NCBI RefSeq assembly: GCF_007556595.1
Contig: NZ_VJNB01000010.1
Location: forward strand, 30,920 to 94,919
Length of the DNA: 64,000 bases
Origin: Tepidimonas alkaliphilus
Lineage (GTDB): Bacteria > Pseudomonadota > Gammaproteobacteria > Burkholderiales > Burkholderiaceae_C
Direction of reading: 5' to 3'
Shown: positions 19,841 to 27,446 of the stretch, one piece after another
Layout of the letters: each line of letters starts with the position of its first letter
Numbering within the stretch: position 1 is the stretch's first letter
Notes under the pieces: model-generated
The model's database searches: none
The model's input: the letters and a program-made list of their open reading frames with translations, nothing else
What the model was told of the DNA's origin: nothing
Position numbers and translations under genes: made by a program

Positions 19841-20261
19841 CAGCGCCCTCGCCGCCGGGCTGGCCGTCGGCGCCGAGCGAAAACACATCCACCTCGCCGT
19901 GCACACCAGGGTTCAGGTATTGATAGGGGCGGCCCCAAGGATCGTTCGGTAATTTATCGAGATACGGGCGCCAGTTGGGCGCGGGCGGCCCCGACGTTGG
20001 CCGCTGCACCAGCGCCTGCAGACCTTGCTCCTGCGAGGGATAACGCTGGTTGTCCAACCGGTAGAGCTTGAGCGCCTGCATCAGGTTGGCCACGTCCGCG
20101 CGCGCGGCGGTGACGCGCGACTCCTCGGCGCGGCCGATGACGTTGGGCACGATCAGCGCCGCCAGCACCCCGATGATGACGAGGATGACCAGCAGCTCGA
20201 TCAGCGTGAAGCCCCGCAGGACGCGGCGGGCGGAGGGTGCAGGCGCGCAGGCGGATGTCAT
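19815..20261 (-). CDS. gspG: Type II secretion major pseudopilin GspG
   Basis: A 148-residue major pseudopilin that polymerises into the pseudopilus. Cleavage site and helix are RRVLRG then FTLIELLVILVIIGVLAALIVPNVIGRA, followed by the family signature around YRLDNQRYPSQEQGLQALV and the C-terminal DPWGRPYQYLNPG..DVFSLGADG calcium-loop region. The ATG at 20261 is preferred over the one at 20285 because a TATCAT -10-like hexamer lies 7 bases upstream of it. It is the first gene of the minus-strand gsp chain and is divergent from gspC. Confidence 0.95.
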   Translation of the reverse strand: MTSACAPAPSARRVLRGFTLIELLVILVIIGVLAALIVPNVIGRAEESRVTAARADVANLMQALKLYRLDNQRYPSQEQGLQALVQRPTSGPPAPNWRPYLDKLPNDPWGRPYQYLNPGVHGEVDVFSLGADGQPGGEGADADIGSWQ

Positions 20262-20268
20262 GGCAACG

Positions 20269-20276
20269 ATGATAAT
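20269..20276. promoter_or_regulatory. Interleaved divergent -10 elements of gspG and gspC
   Basis: On the minus strand TATCAT (20269-20274) ends 7 bases before the gspG ATG. On the plus strand GATAAT (20271-20276) ends 7 bases before the gspC ATG at 20284. The two hexamers share four bases, so polymerase could probably occupy only one promoter at a time. No Shine-Dalgarno sequence precedes either start. Confidence 0.5.
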
Positions 20277-20283
20277 GCAGCCC

Positions 20284-20820
20284 ATGACGCCGCCTGCCGT
20301 TCCCCCTGTCCGCCCGCCGCCCGTTTGCCGCTGCCGCGCGCATGGGCGGGCGCGGCTGCCCGCGCTGGCCGCGCTGCTCGCGTGGGGGGTGGCCGGCTGG
20401 CTCGCGGCGGCGTGGGGCTGGCGGCTGTGGGGGCAGGCGCAGGGCGTGGCGCCTGCGGCGCCGCCGCCGTCGTCGGCCCCGGTCGCGCAGGCGGAGACGA
20501 TGGCCCGGGCGCTGGGCGGTGGGGAGGGCGTGGCCGCAACCCCGCCGCCGGCGCCGGCTGCCGTAGCCGCTGCTGGCGCGGCGTGGCGCCTACTCGGTTT
20601 GGTGGCCGATGGCGGCGGGCGCGGCGCGGCGCTGCTCGCTGCCGACGGCCAGCCCGCCAGGCCCTACCGCGCGGGTGCGGCGCTGCCGGACGGCTGGCGC
20701 GTGCAGCGCATCGAGCGCGACGGGGTGTGGCTGAGCCCGCCGCAGGGCGGCGAGGTGGTGCGACTGCCCGCGCCGGTGCGGCCGGCGGCATCGACTGCGG
20801 CGCCGCCGCCCGGCGGTTGA
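20284..20820 (+). CDS. gspC: Type II secretion protein GspC
   Basis: A 178-residue bitopic inner-membrane protein that links the platform to GspD. A Pro-rich cytosolic N-terminus is followed by one helix (LAALLAWGVAGWLAAAWGWRLW, about residues 24-46), an Ala/Pro linker and the homology-region domain (AAWRLLGLVADGGGRGAALLAADG...YRAGAALPDGWRVQRIERDGVWLS). No PDZ or coiled-coil C-terminal domain is present, so this is the short form. The ATG at 20284 is chosen because the ATG at 20275 falls within the -10-like hexamer. It is transcribed divergently from the other gsp genes and converges on ilvA. Confidence 0.88.
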   Translation: MTPPAVPPVRPPPVCRCRAHGRARLPALAALLAWGVAGWLAAAWGWRLWGQAQGVAPAAPPPSSAPVAQAETMARALGGGEGVAATPPPAPAAVAAAGAAWRLLGLVADGGGRGAALLAADGQPARPYRAGAALPDGWRVQRIERDGVWLSPPQGGEVVRLPAPVRPAASTAAPPPGG

Positions 20821-20879
20821 GGCGGTCGTCAGCCCACGCTTCGCAGCCGTGCGGCGAGCGGGGGCGCCGCGTCCCTCCC

Positions 20880-22442
20880 TCACCCCCGCAGGAACAGCCG
20901 GTAGACCGGGTTGTCGGTCTCTTCGACGTAGGGGTAGCCGAGTTCGCGCAGGAAGCGCTCGAACGCCCGCGCGTCCTTCGGCGGCACCTGCAGGCCGACC
21001 AGGATGCGGCCGTAGTCGGCGCCCTGGTTGCGGTAGTGGAACAGGCTGATGTTCCAGCTCGGGCGCATCAACGTGAGGAACTTCAGCAGCGCGCCGGGCC
21101 GCTCCGGGAAGATGAAGCGCAGCAGCCGCTCGTCCTGCGCCAGCGGCGAGTGGCCGCCGACCATGTGGCGGATGTGCTCCTGCGCCAGGTCGTCGTGCGT
21201 CAGGTCCAGGGTGGCGAAGCCCTGCCGCTCGAAGGCCGCGGCGATCTTGCCGCTTTCCCCCTTGCCGTGGGTGGTCAGGCCCACGAACACGTGCGCCACC
21301 CTGGCGTCGTGGATGCGGTAGTTGAACTCGGTGACGTTGCGCGGGCCGCCGGGCAGCGAACCGATGGCCTGCAGGAAGCGCAGGAAGCTGCCGCGCTCCT
21401 CGGGGATGGTGACGGCAAACAGCGCCTCGCGTTCCTCGCCGACCTCGGCGCGTTCGGCGACGAAGCGCAGCCGGTCGAAGTTCATGTTGGCGCCGCACAG
21501 GATGGCGGCGTAGGTCTCGCCGCGCGTCTTGCGCCCGGCGACGTGCTTCTTGATCGCCGCCACCGCCATCGCGCCGGCCGGCTCGACGATGCTGCGCGTG
21601 TCGACGAAGACGTCCTTGATCGCGGCGCAGACCTCGTCGGTGTCCACTGTGACGAAGTCATCGACCAGCTCGCGCGCGATGCGGAAGGTCTCCTCGCCGA
21701 CCAGCTTGACGGCGGTGCCGTCCGAAAACAACCCGACGTCGGCCAGCTGCACGCGCTGGCCCGCGCGCACCGAGCGCAGCATGGCATCCGAGTCGCTCAT
21801 CTGCACGCCGATGACGCGGATGTCGGGCCGCACGGCTTTGAGATAGCAGGCCACGCCGGCGATCAGGCCGCCGCCGCCGATGGCGACGAACACCGCGTCG
21901 AGCCGGTTGGAGCCCAGGCCCTGCAGCTGGCGCAGCATCTCCATCGCGATGGTGCCCTGGCCGGCGATGACGTCGGGGTCGTCGAACGGGTGCACGAAGG
22001 TGAGACCCTCGCGGCGCGCCAGCTCCGCGGCGTGCTGCGCGGCATCCGAATAGCTGTCGCCGTGCAGCACCACCTCGCCGCCCAGCGCCCGCACGGCGTC
22101 GATCTTGACCTGCGGCGTGGTGGTGGGCATGACGATGACGGCGCGCGCGCCGAGCTTGTGCGCGCCCAGCGCCACGCCCTGTGCGTGGTTGCCGGCCGAG
22201 GCGCAGATGACGCCGCGCTGCAGCTGCTCAGCCGACAAGTGCGCCAGCTTGTTGTAGGCGCCGCGCAGCTTGAAGCTGAACACCGGCTGCTGGTCCTCGC
22301 GCTTGAGCAGCACCTTGTTGTGCAGGCGGCGGCTGAGGTTGCGCGCCGGCTCCAGCGGCGTTTCGCGCGCCACGTCATAAACGCGAGCGGTAAGGATTTT
22401 TTTGAGGTAGTCCTGCGGGGTGAGGTTTGCGTGGGTGCTCAT
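20880..22442 (-). CDS. ilvA: Biosynthetic threonine ammonia-lyase (threonine deaminase)
   Basis: A 520-residue PLP enzyme converting threonine to 2-oxobutanoate, the first step to isoleucine. The PLP-binding lysine lies in PVFSFKLRGAYNKL near residue 58, and the phosphate-binding loop AIGGGGLIAG is near residue 190. Two C-terminal ACT-like regulatory domains (about residues 330-420 and 425-520) mark the long, isoleucine-feedback-controlled form. The start MSTHANLTPQDYLKK at 22442 fits the family. It converges on gspC. A TATGAT -10-like box and a putative small RNA gene lie upstream. Confidence 0.96.
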   Translation of the reverse strand: MSTHANLTPQDYLKKILTARVYDVARETPLEPARNLSRRLHNKVLLKREDQQPVFSFKLRGAYNKLAHLSAEQLQRGVICASAGNHAQGVALGAHKLGARAVIVMPTTTPQVKIDAVRALGGEVVLHGDSYSDAAQHAAELARREGLTFVHPFDDPDVIAGQGTIAMEMLRQLQGLGSNRLDAVFVAIGGGGLIAGVACYLKAVRPDIRVIGVQMSDSDAMLRSVRAGQRVQLADVGLFSDGTAVKLVGEETFRIARELVDDFVTVDTDEVCAAIKDVFVDTRSIVEPAGAMAVAAIKKHVAGRKTRGETYAAILCGANMNFDRLRFVAERAEVGEEREALFAVTIPEERGSFLRFLQAIGSLPGGPRNVTEFNYRIHDARVAHVFVGLTTHGKGESGKIAAAFERQGFATLDLTHDDLAQEHIRHMVGGHSPLAQDERLLRFIFPERPGALLKFLTLMRPSWNISLFHYRNQGADYGRILVGLQVPPKDARAFERFLRELGYPYVEETDNPVYRLFLRG

Positions 22443-22487
22443 GATCGGCGGGCCATGGCCGCGCGCGGCGTGCGGCCAAGGAGCCGT

Positions 22488-22493
22488 ATCATA
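22488..22493 (-). promoter_or_regulatory. Candidate ilvA -10 element within a 13-base palindrome
   Basis: TATGAT on the minus strand sits inside CCGTATCATACGG (22484-22496), 45 bases before the ilvA start. The bases from the hexamer onward (TATGATACGGCTCC) closely resemble those at the small RNA promoter upstream (TATAATACGGCTCG). The -35 position would fall in the T-tract of the small RNA terminator. Confidence 0.4.
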
Positions 22494-22509
22494 CGGGGCG
22501 CCGAGAGGC

Positions 22510-22544
22510 AAAAAAAAGCCCAAGCGGACAGACCACTTGGGCTT
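22510..22544 (-). terminator. Rho-independent terminator of the putative small RNA
   Basis: Read on the minus strand, a perfect 9-base-pair stem (AAGCCCAAG pairing with CTTGGGCTT; arms 22536-22544 and 22516-22524) with an 11-base loop is followed by eight T residues (22517-22510). This is the clearest intrinsic terminator in the window, and no protein gene ends just before it on that strand. Confidence 0.88.
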
Positions 22545-22578
22545 GTGAACCACCCTTTTGAGGGCAGAGGAGACAACG
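22510..22578 (-). ncRNA. Putative small non-coding RNA of about 68 nt upstream of ilvA
   Basis: A perfect TATAAT -10 is followed about 7 bases later by a predicted start near 22577-22578 and then by the intrinsic terminator ending at 22510. The transcript would have a single-stranded 5' segment containing CUCCUC (22572-22567), complementary to Shine-Dalgarno sequences. A small hairpin CCCU-CAAA-AGGG (22564-22553) and the terminator hairpin follow. There is no start codon with a plausible reading frame, and the intergenic region is otherwise unexplained. A premature terminator of the ilvA leader is an alternative reading, but no leader peptide with Ile, Leu or Val codons is visible. Short toxic sRNAs are known in Betaproteobacteria; membership cannot be judged by eye. 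Confidence 0.6.
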
Positions 22579-22584
22579 AGCCGT

Positions 22585-22612
22585 ATTATACACGGCTTAT
22601 ATTGCGGTGCAA
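22585..22612 (-). promoter_or_regulatory. Promoter of the putative small RNA
   Basis: On the minus strand TTGCAC (22612-22607), a 16-base spacer and a perfect TATAAT (22590-22585) are visible. The -10 is flanked by inverted GCCGT/ACGGC arms. It is the best sigma-70-type -10 seen in the window and points away from the divergent OsmC-family gene. Confidence 0.65.
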
Positions 22613-22647
22613 CATGGGGCCGTGCGCGGCCCGCGGGGGCAAAAGCG

Positions 22648-23097
22648 ATGGAATGCACAGTGGCGTGGGGCGGTGGTCTGGGGCTCGGCACGGGCATGGG
22701 CTTCGTGGCCCGCACCGGCAGCGGCCACGTGGTGGCGATGGACGGCGCGCCCGACGCGCAGCGCCCGGAGCACGGCGGCGCGAACCTGGCGCCGCGGCCG
22801 ATGGAGCTGGTGCTGGCCGGCACCGGCGGCTGCACCGCCTACGACGTGGTGCTGATCCTGCGCCGCGGCCGCCACGACGTGCGCGGCTGCCAGGTGCAGC
22901 TGAAGGCCGAGCGCGCCGAGACCGACCCGAAGGTGTTCACGCGGATCCACATGCACTTCGTCGTGCAGGGCCGTGGCATCCCGGAGGCGGCGGTGGCGCG
23001 CGCGATCGAGCTCAGCCACGAGAAGTACTGCTCGGCCAGCATCATGCTCGGCAAGACCGCCGAGATCACGACCAGTTTCGAGGTCGTCGAGGGCTGA
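22648..23097 (+). CDS. OsmC-family protein
   Basis: A 149-residue OsmC/Ohr-fold protein. These are thiol-dependent peroxidases or stress proteins. The two conserved cysteines are present, one in GTGGCTAYDVVLIL near residue 62 and one in SHEKYCSASIML near residue 128. Residues RPMELVLAG and the LKAER..DPKVFTRIHMHF segment match the YhfA-like branch. The ATG at 22648 is preceded by GGGGGC; upstream in-frame codons overlap the small RNA region and have no family similarity. The exact substrate is unknown. It is divergent from the small RNA and ilvA and converges on coq7. Confidence 0.87.
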   Translation: MECTVAWGGGLGLGTGMGFVARTGSGHVVAMDGAPDAQRPEHGGANLAPRPMELVLAGTGGCTAYDVVLILRRGRHDVRGCQVQLKAERAETDPKVFTRIHMHFVVQGRGIPEAAVARAIELSHEKYCSASIMLGKTAEITTSFEVVEG

Positions 23098-23189
23098 GCG
23101 CCGGCGGGCGGCGGCCGCATCCGCGCGGGCCCCTCGGCGCGAGCCTGGCGGTCACGCCGCCGGCGAAGCCGGCCCCGCTGCGCGTCCGG

Positions 23190-23858
23190 TCAGATGCGGT
23201 GGGCCACCGTCGTCATCACCTTGGCGGCGGCGCGCATCGCCCACCGGACCGGCGCCGGCAGCTCCACGCCGCCGGCGTGCAGCGCGTCGCGCGCGTGGCG
23301 GATCTCGTCCTCCTTCATCTGCTGCACGATGGCGCGCGAGGCGTGGTCCTGCGGCGGCAGGCGGTCGAGGTGGCCGTCCAGGTGCGCCTCGACCTGACGC
23401 TCGGTTTCGACGACGAAGCCGAGGCTGACGCCGCGGCCGGCGAGCCCGGCGGCCACGCCGATCGCGAACGCCCCTGCGTACCACAGCGGGCACAGCAGCG
23501 AGCGGCGCTCGCCCAGCTCGTCGAGCCGCTGCTGGCACCAAGCCAGATGATCGGTCTCGTCCTGCGCCGCGGCCTCCAGGTGGCGCGCGGTGCGCTCGCG
23601 CTCCGCCGGCGTGCCGCGCCGCCCCAGGCGCGCCGCGTACGCCTGCCCGGTGTAGAGTGCCTGCGCGCAGATCTCCCCGACGTGGTTGACGCGCATCAGC
23701 GCGCCGCTCAGACGCCGCTCGCCGTCCGACAGCGCCGCGGTCTGGGCGGCGAGCTCCGCTGGCGGCTGCGGCGTCGGGCGCGCGGCGCGGTGCGGGGCCA
23801 GCAGCGTGCGCAGGGCGTTGTCGGCGGCGATCAGCGTGGCATCGACGAGCGTATTCAT
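23190..23858 (-). CDS. coq7: Demethoxyubiquinone hydroxylase Coq7 (2-polyprenyl-3-methyl-6-methoxy-1,4-benzoquinone monooxygenase)
   Basis: A 222-residue di-iron oxygenase that adds the penultimate hydroxyl group in ubiquinone biosynthesis at the membrane surface. Iron ligands are visible in [15 protein letters not shown], the DETDHLAWC helix and the C-terminal [11 protein letters not shown] helix. The start [11 protein letters not shown] at 23858 is chosen because a TACGAT hexamer lies 8 bases upstream; an earlier codon at 23885 would read through it. It is transcribed alone, with the copper operon on the same strand beginning upstream and ending 23 bases before its start. Confidence 0.94.
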   Translation of the reverse strand: MNTLVDATLIAADNALRTLLAPHRAARPTPQPPAELAAQTAALSDGERRLSGALMRVNHVGEICAQALYTGQAYAARLGRRGTPAERERTARHLEAAAQDETDHLAWCQQRLDELGERRSLLCPLWYAGAFAIGVAAGLAGRGVSLGFVVETERQVEAHLDGHLDRLPPQDHASRAIVQQMKEDEIRHARDALHAGGVELPAPVRWAMRAAAKVMTTVAHRI

Positions 23859-23866
23859 GGCGACGC

Positions 23867-23872
23867 ATCGTA
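23867..23872 (-). promoter_or_regulatory. -10-like hexamer before coq7
   Basis: TACGAT on the minus strand ends 8 bases before the coq7 ATG and no Shine-Dalgarno sequence intervenes. It is another case of the leaderless-type layout. Confidence 0.35.
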
Positions 23873-23881
23873 GCCGCGCGT

Positions 23882-24658
23882 TCAAGACCCCGGTTTGATC
23901 TCGGTCACGAGGTAGGCGCCGTGGACCTGGGTGGCGCGGAAGCGCACCCGCTGCCCCGGCTGCAGGCCCTGCAGCAGCGCCGCATCGCGCACCTGGAACA
24001 CCATCGTCATCGGCGGCATCGCCAACGCCGCGATCTCGCCGTGACGCAGCGTGATCTTGCGCGCGGCCAGGTCAATGCGGTGCACCTCGCCATCGACCCA
24101 GTCGCTGACCACGGGCGCGCCACCGGCGGCGCCATGGGTCTCGTGCCCGTGCGCCTGCACCGGGCGCAGGCCGCCGCCGGGGTAGCGCGCCCAGACGCGG
24201 CTTGAGCCGTCGCGCTGCACCAGCAGGACGTCGTATGGATCCCGCCGGCCGCCGTACTCGGGGCCGTCCATGCCGGGGCTGCCGACCGGCATGCCCGGCA
24301 CCGCCAGCCCGAGCGCTGGGGGGCGCTCGCGCAGCAGGCGCAGGATGTCGGGCGCCGGCACGTGCCCCTCGATCACGTAGCCGCCGGCGCGCGCGGTGTG
24401 GCACGAGGCGTAGCGCGCCGGCAGCCCCAGGCGCTGGCGCAGCGCGGCGTTGCCGGTGTCGTGCGCGCGCACGCGCAGGCCGTGCGCCTGCAGGTGCGCG
24501 ATCCAGTCGTTGCAGCAGCCGCAGTTGGGATCCTTCCAGACCTCCACCAGCGGGCCGGGCGGTTCGGCGGCCCGGGCGGCGGGCCAGGCCAGCGGCAGCG
24601 CCGCCAGCCCGGCCAGCAGCGTGCGGCGAAGAGGCAAGGATTCAGTGCGAGTGGCCAT
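23882..24658 (-). CDS. DUF411 - CusF-like copper-binding fusion protein, secreted
   Basis: A 258-residue exported protein with two modules. A signal peptide ([21 protein letters not shown]) is followed by a DUF411 thioredoxin-like domain with the cysteine cluster [10 protein letters not shown] near residues 43-52 and [12 protein letters not shown] near residue 80. The C-terminal third (about residues 185-258) resembles CusF: a conserved His in LRHGEI and the methionine motif [10 protein letters not shown] near residue 214, then an OB-fold-like ending. CusF normally has Trp where this protein has the first Met. DUF411 and CusF are usually separate genes, so this is a fusion of two periplasmic copper-binding modules. 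It overlaps the multicopper oxidase gene by 17 bases and ends the operon. Confidence 0.85.
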   Translation of the reverse strand: MATRTESLPLRRTLLAGLAALPLAWPAARAAEPPGPLVEVWKDPNCGCCNDWIAHLQAHGLRVRAHDTGNAALRQRLGLPARYASCHTARAGGYVIEGHVPAPDILRLLRERPPALGLAVPGMPVGSPGMDGPEYGGRRDPYDVLLVQRDGSSRVWARYPGGGLRPVQAHGHETHGAAGGAPVVSDWVDGEVHRIDLAARKITLRHGEIAALAMPPMTMVFQVRDAALLQGLQPGQRVRFRATQVHGAYLVTEIKPGS

Positions 24659-26066
24659 GGTGACCTCCTTGGGGTTTGCGGGCCTGGAAAGGGGCCGCCG
24701 GGGTGGCGGACGGGGGTTCCACGGCCCCGTGGGCCGGGTGGGGGGCGGGCGGGGCGGCCTGACCCTCGACCGGGCGCGCCCGGGAGCCCGGTGGTTGGGT
24801 GTACCAGCCCGGGTCGCTCAGGCTGCCGGTGGGCAGGTCGCGGCGCACCTTCAGCACCGTGAACATGCCGCCCATCTCGATCGGGCCGTAGGGGCCCTGC
24901 CCGGTCATCATCGGCAGCGTGTTGTCCGGCAGCGGCATCTCCATGGCGCCCATGTCGGCCATGCCGCGCTCGCCCATCGCCATCCAGTCCGGCGCCAGCC
25001 GCTGCAGCCGGTGCACCAGCCCGCGGTGATCGACGCCGATCAGCGTCGGCACGCCGTGGCCCATGGGGCCCATGGTGTGGTGGCTCTTGTGGCAGTGCAT
25101 GGCCCAGTCGCCTTCCTCGTCGGCGACGAACTCGATCTGGCGCATCTGTCCGACGGCGATGTCCACCGTCACCTCGGGCCAGCGCGCCTCGGGCCGCACC
25201 GGGCCGCCGTCGGTGCCGGTGACCTCGAACTCGAGGCCGTGGATGTGAATAGGGTGGTTGGTCATCGTCAGGTTGCCGATGCGCACGCGCACGCGCTCGC
25301 CCAGGCGCGCCAGCAGCGGGTCGATGCCAGGAAAGACGCGGCTGTTCCACGCCCAGAGGTTGAAGTCCAGCATGGTGTTGACGTTGGGCGTGCGCGCGCC
25401 GGGCGTGATGTCGAAGGCGTTGATCAGGAAGGCGTAGTCGCGCTCCACGTCGGCGATCCACGGATGCGGCTGGCGCGGGTGCGTGATCCACAGTCCCATC
25501 ATGCCCATGGCCATCTGCACCATCTCGTCGGCGTGCGGGTGGTACATGAAGGTGCCGGGCCGGCGGGCGACGAACTCGTACACCCAGGTCTGGCCGGGGG
25601 GGATCGGCGGCTGGTTGAGGCCGCCCACACCGTCCATGCCGTTGGGCAGGCGCTGGCCGTGCCAGTGGATGGTGGTGGGCTCCGGCAGCCGGTTGGTGAC
25701 GAAGATGCGCACGCGGTCACCTTCCACGACCTCGATCGTCGGACCGGGACTCGCGCCGTTGTAGCCCCACAGATGCGCGACCATGCCGGGCGCGAGCTCG
25801 CGCACCACCGGCTCGGCGACGAGGTGGAATTCCTTGACGCCGTCCTTCAGGCGAAACGGCAGCGTCCAGCCGTTGAGGGTGACGACCGGGCGGTAGGGGC
25901 GCCCGGCGCCGGTGACGCCGGGCGGCAGCCAAGGGACGGCGGTGGCCGGGTCGGTGCGCGAGACCGGCTCCGGCACCGCGGCCAGCGCCGCGCGCGCCAC
26001 CGGCGCGGCGGCCAAGGCGCCGGCCACGCCGGCCAGCGCGTGGGTGAAGAAGCGTCGGCGTTGCAT
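24642..26066 (-). CDS. Periplasmic multicopper oxidase (CopA-like)
   Basis: A 474-residue Tat-exported multicopper oxidase, probably oxidising Cu(I) or phenolic compounds in the periplasm. The N-terminus MQRRRFFTHALAGVAGALAAAPVARA has a twin-arginine-like signal. Copper motifs appear in order: HWHG near residue 134, YHPHADE near 175, NHPIHIHG near 270 and the HCHKSHHTMGPM block near 324. Together they supply type 1, 2 and 3 ligands. The C-terminal third is rich in Met, Gly and His (DMGAMEMPLPDNTLPMM and a GHHGHSH end), which suits copper binding. It is shorter than Pseudomonas CopA (about 600 residues). The start at 26066 lies 4 bases after the TolC-like stop. Confidence 0.9.
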   Translation of the reverse strand: MQRRRFFTHALAGVAGALAAAPVARAALAAVPEPVSRTDPATAVPWLPPGVTGAGRPYRPVVTLNGWTLPFRLKDGVKEFHLVAEPVVRELAPGMVAHLWGYNGASPGPTIEVVEGDRVRIFVTNRLPEPTTIHWHGQRLPNGMDGVGGLNQPPIPPGQTWVYEFVARRPGTFMYHPHADEMVQMAMGMMGLWITHPRQPHPWIADVERDYAFLINAFDITPGARTPNVNTMLDFNLWAWNSRVFPGIDPLLARLGERVRVRIGNLTMTNHPIHIHGLEFEVTGTDGGPVRPEARWPEVTVDIAVGQMRQIEFVADEEGDWAMHCHKSHHTMGPMGHGVPTLIGVDHRGLVHRLQRLAPDWMAMGERGMADMGAMEMPLPDNTLPMMTGQGPYGPIEMGGMFTVLKVRRDLPTGSLSDPGWYTQPPGSRARPVEGQAAPPAPHPAHGAVEPPSATPAAPFQARKPQGGHHGHSH

Positions 26067-26070
26067 GGCG

Positions 26071-27375
26071 TCAGTGTCCTTTCGCAGGGGTGGAGGCGGC
26101 GGCGTCGACGGCGGGGGCGAGGCCGAGGCCGGGTGGTTGCCACGGCAGGCCGGCCAGCACCGCCTGGCGCGCCAGTTCGGCCAGCCAGACCTCGAGCTCG
26201 GCGCGCAGCGCCTGGCGCTCGGCCTGCTGGCGCTCGCGCACCGCGGCCAGCAGCTCCCAGGGGCTGGCCAGCATGCCGTTGACGCGCAGCAGGGTTTCCT
26301 CTTCCAGAAGGCGCGCCGCCGGCAGGCGCTGCGTGCGCCAGCGGGAGGCTTCGGCGTCGGCAGCGCGGCGTGCCTGCCAGGCGAGGTGCAGGTCGCCGTC
26401 GCGCTGGCGCTGGAGCTGCTGCAGCGCCAGCGCGGCCTGCAGCGCCCGTTCCCACGCATGGGGCCAGCGTGGCGTGCCGTCTGCGGGCTGCGGAGCCTGC
26501 GGCGCGTGGCGCCGCACCTCGTCAGCCCAAGCGGCCTGCAGGCGCGCGCGCTCGGCGGGGTCGAGCGCCGCCTCGGCGCGCTGGTGGTCGCTCCAGCGCA
26601 TCGTCCATTGCGGGTCGTTTGCGCGGGCTTGCCGCAAGGCGTCGATCGGGGGCTCGGGCGACTGCAGCGTCGGGGGAGTGGGCGGCAGCGTGGCCGGGGC
26701 CAGGCGGCGCAGCGAGCGCGCCTCGTCCGCGCCGCCCAGGCGCTGCCACAGCCGCACCCAAGCGGTGCGCTCGGCCTGCTCGGCGGCGCGCAGGGCCGCC
26801 TCGGCCTGCTGCAGCGGCAGGGTCTCGCGCAGTGCACGCTCGGCGCTGAGATTGCCGGCGCGCTGCGCGCGCGTGGCCAGCTCGGCGGCCAATGTCGCCG
26901 CCTCCAGCGTCTCGCGCCACGAGTCGGCTTCGGCCCGCGCGGCCAGCGCCCGCAGCCACAGCGCTTGCGCCTGCAGCACAGCCTCGGCGGCGGCGCGGCG
27001 CCGTTGCGCCTGCTCCAGCGGGCCGAGGCCGGGTTCGAGGCGCAGGTCGGGCCGCTGGCTCAAGGCGGCGCGCGCCACGTCATCCAGTGTCCACGGTTGG
27101 GCCGCCACCGGCTCGGGGTCGGGCGCGCGGTGCAGGCCACGCGCGCGCTCCCATTCGATCAAGTCGGCGTGTCCGCGCGGGAAGGCGCCGACCGCCTCGT
27201 TGGCCGCGCGCCAGTCGGCGACGGGGTCGGGTGTGTGGGCGGTGGGCGCGGGCTGGGGTGGCGGATTGCCGTGGCCGTGCGCGGTCTGGGCACGGAAGCC
27301 CAGCGCCAACGCCGCCACGGCAGTCGCCAACCCCACTCCCCAGCGCCACCGCCAGGAGGGGGGAAGAGACGTCAT
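26071..27375 (-). CDS. TolC-like outer-membrane efflux family protein in the copper operon
   Basis: A 434-residue exported protein. A signal peptide (WGVGLATAVAALALGFRAQTAHG) precedes a long helical region rich in Ala, Arg, Glu and Gln, with the TolC/OMF pattern of paired coiled-coil helices (AVLQAQALWLRALAARAEADS... and the mirror half around ALQLQRQRDGDLHLAWQARRAADAEASRWR). This would form or resemble an outer-membrane channel subunit. Conserved OMF beta-barrel sequences are weak and no RND or adaptor gene is adjacent, so direct efflux function is uncertain. The ATG at 27375 has AGGAGC upstream. It lies between the small Cys/His-rich gene and the oxidase on the same strand. Confidence 0.75.
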   Translation of the reverse strand: MTSLPPSWRWRWGVGLATAVAALALGFRAQTAHGHGNPPPQPAPTAHTPDPVADWRAANEAVGAFPRGHADLIEWERARGLHRAPDPEPVAAQPWTLDDVARAALSQRPDLRLEPGLGPLEQAQRRRAAAEAVLQAQALWLRALAARAEADSWRETLEAATLAAELATRAQRAGNLSAERALRETLPLQQAEAALRAAEQAERTAWVRLWQRLGGADEARSLRRLAPATLPPTPPTLQSPEPPIDALRQARANDPQWTMRWSDHQRAEAALDPAERARLQAAWADEVRRHAPQAPQPADGTPRWPHAWERALQAALALQQLQRQRDGDLHLAWQARRAADAEASRWRTQRLPAARLLEEETLLRVNGMLASPWELLAAVRERQQAERQALRAELEVWLAELARQAVLAGLPWQPPGLGLAPAVDAAASTPAKGH

Positions 27376-27446
27376 CGCAAGCTCCTTAAAGCGTCCACGA
27401 GGGGACGGCGTGGCAGGGGCGCACGCCGCCCGCAATCAGGGGCGCT

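Noticed and set aside
22510..22600. Reading the small RNA unit as an ilvA transcription attenuator
   Set aside because: No leader peptide with Ile, Leu or Val codons and no alternative antiterminator hairpin are visible, and a separate candidate ilvA promoter lies downstream of the terminator. The idea is not fully excluded.
23159..23173. GCCGGC-GAA-GCCGGC hairpin between the OsmC-family gene and coq7 as a bidirectional terminator
   Set aside because: The stem is perfect but there is no T-tract on either strand, and similar GC hairpins are expected by chance in this composition.
20025..23873. A very long plus-strand open frame of more than 1200 codons
   Set aside because: It runs antisense through ilvA and coq7, has no recognisable domains and has Arg/Ala-rich shadow composition. 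High GC content leaves such frames open by chance.
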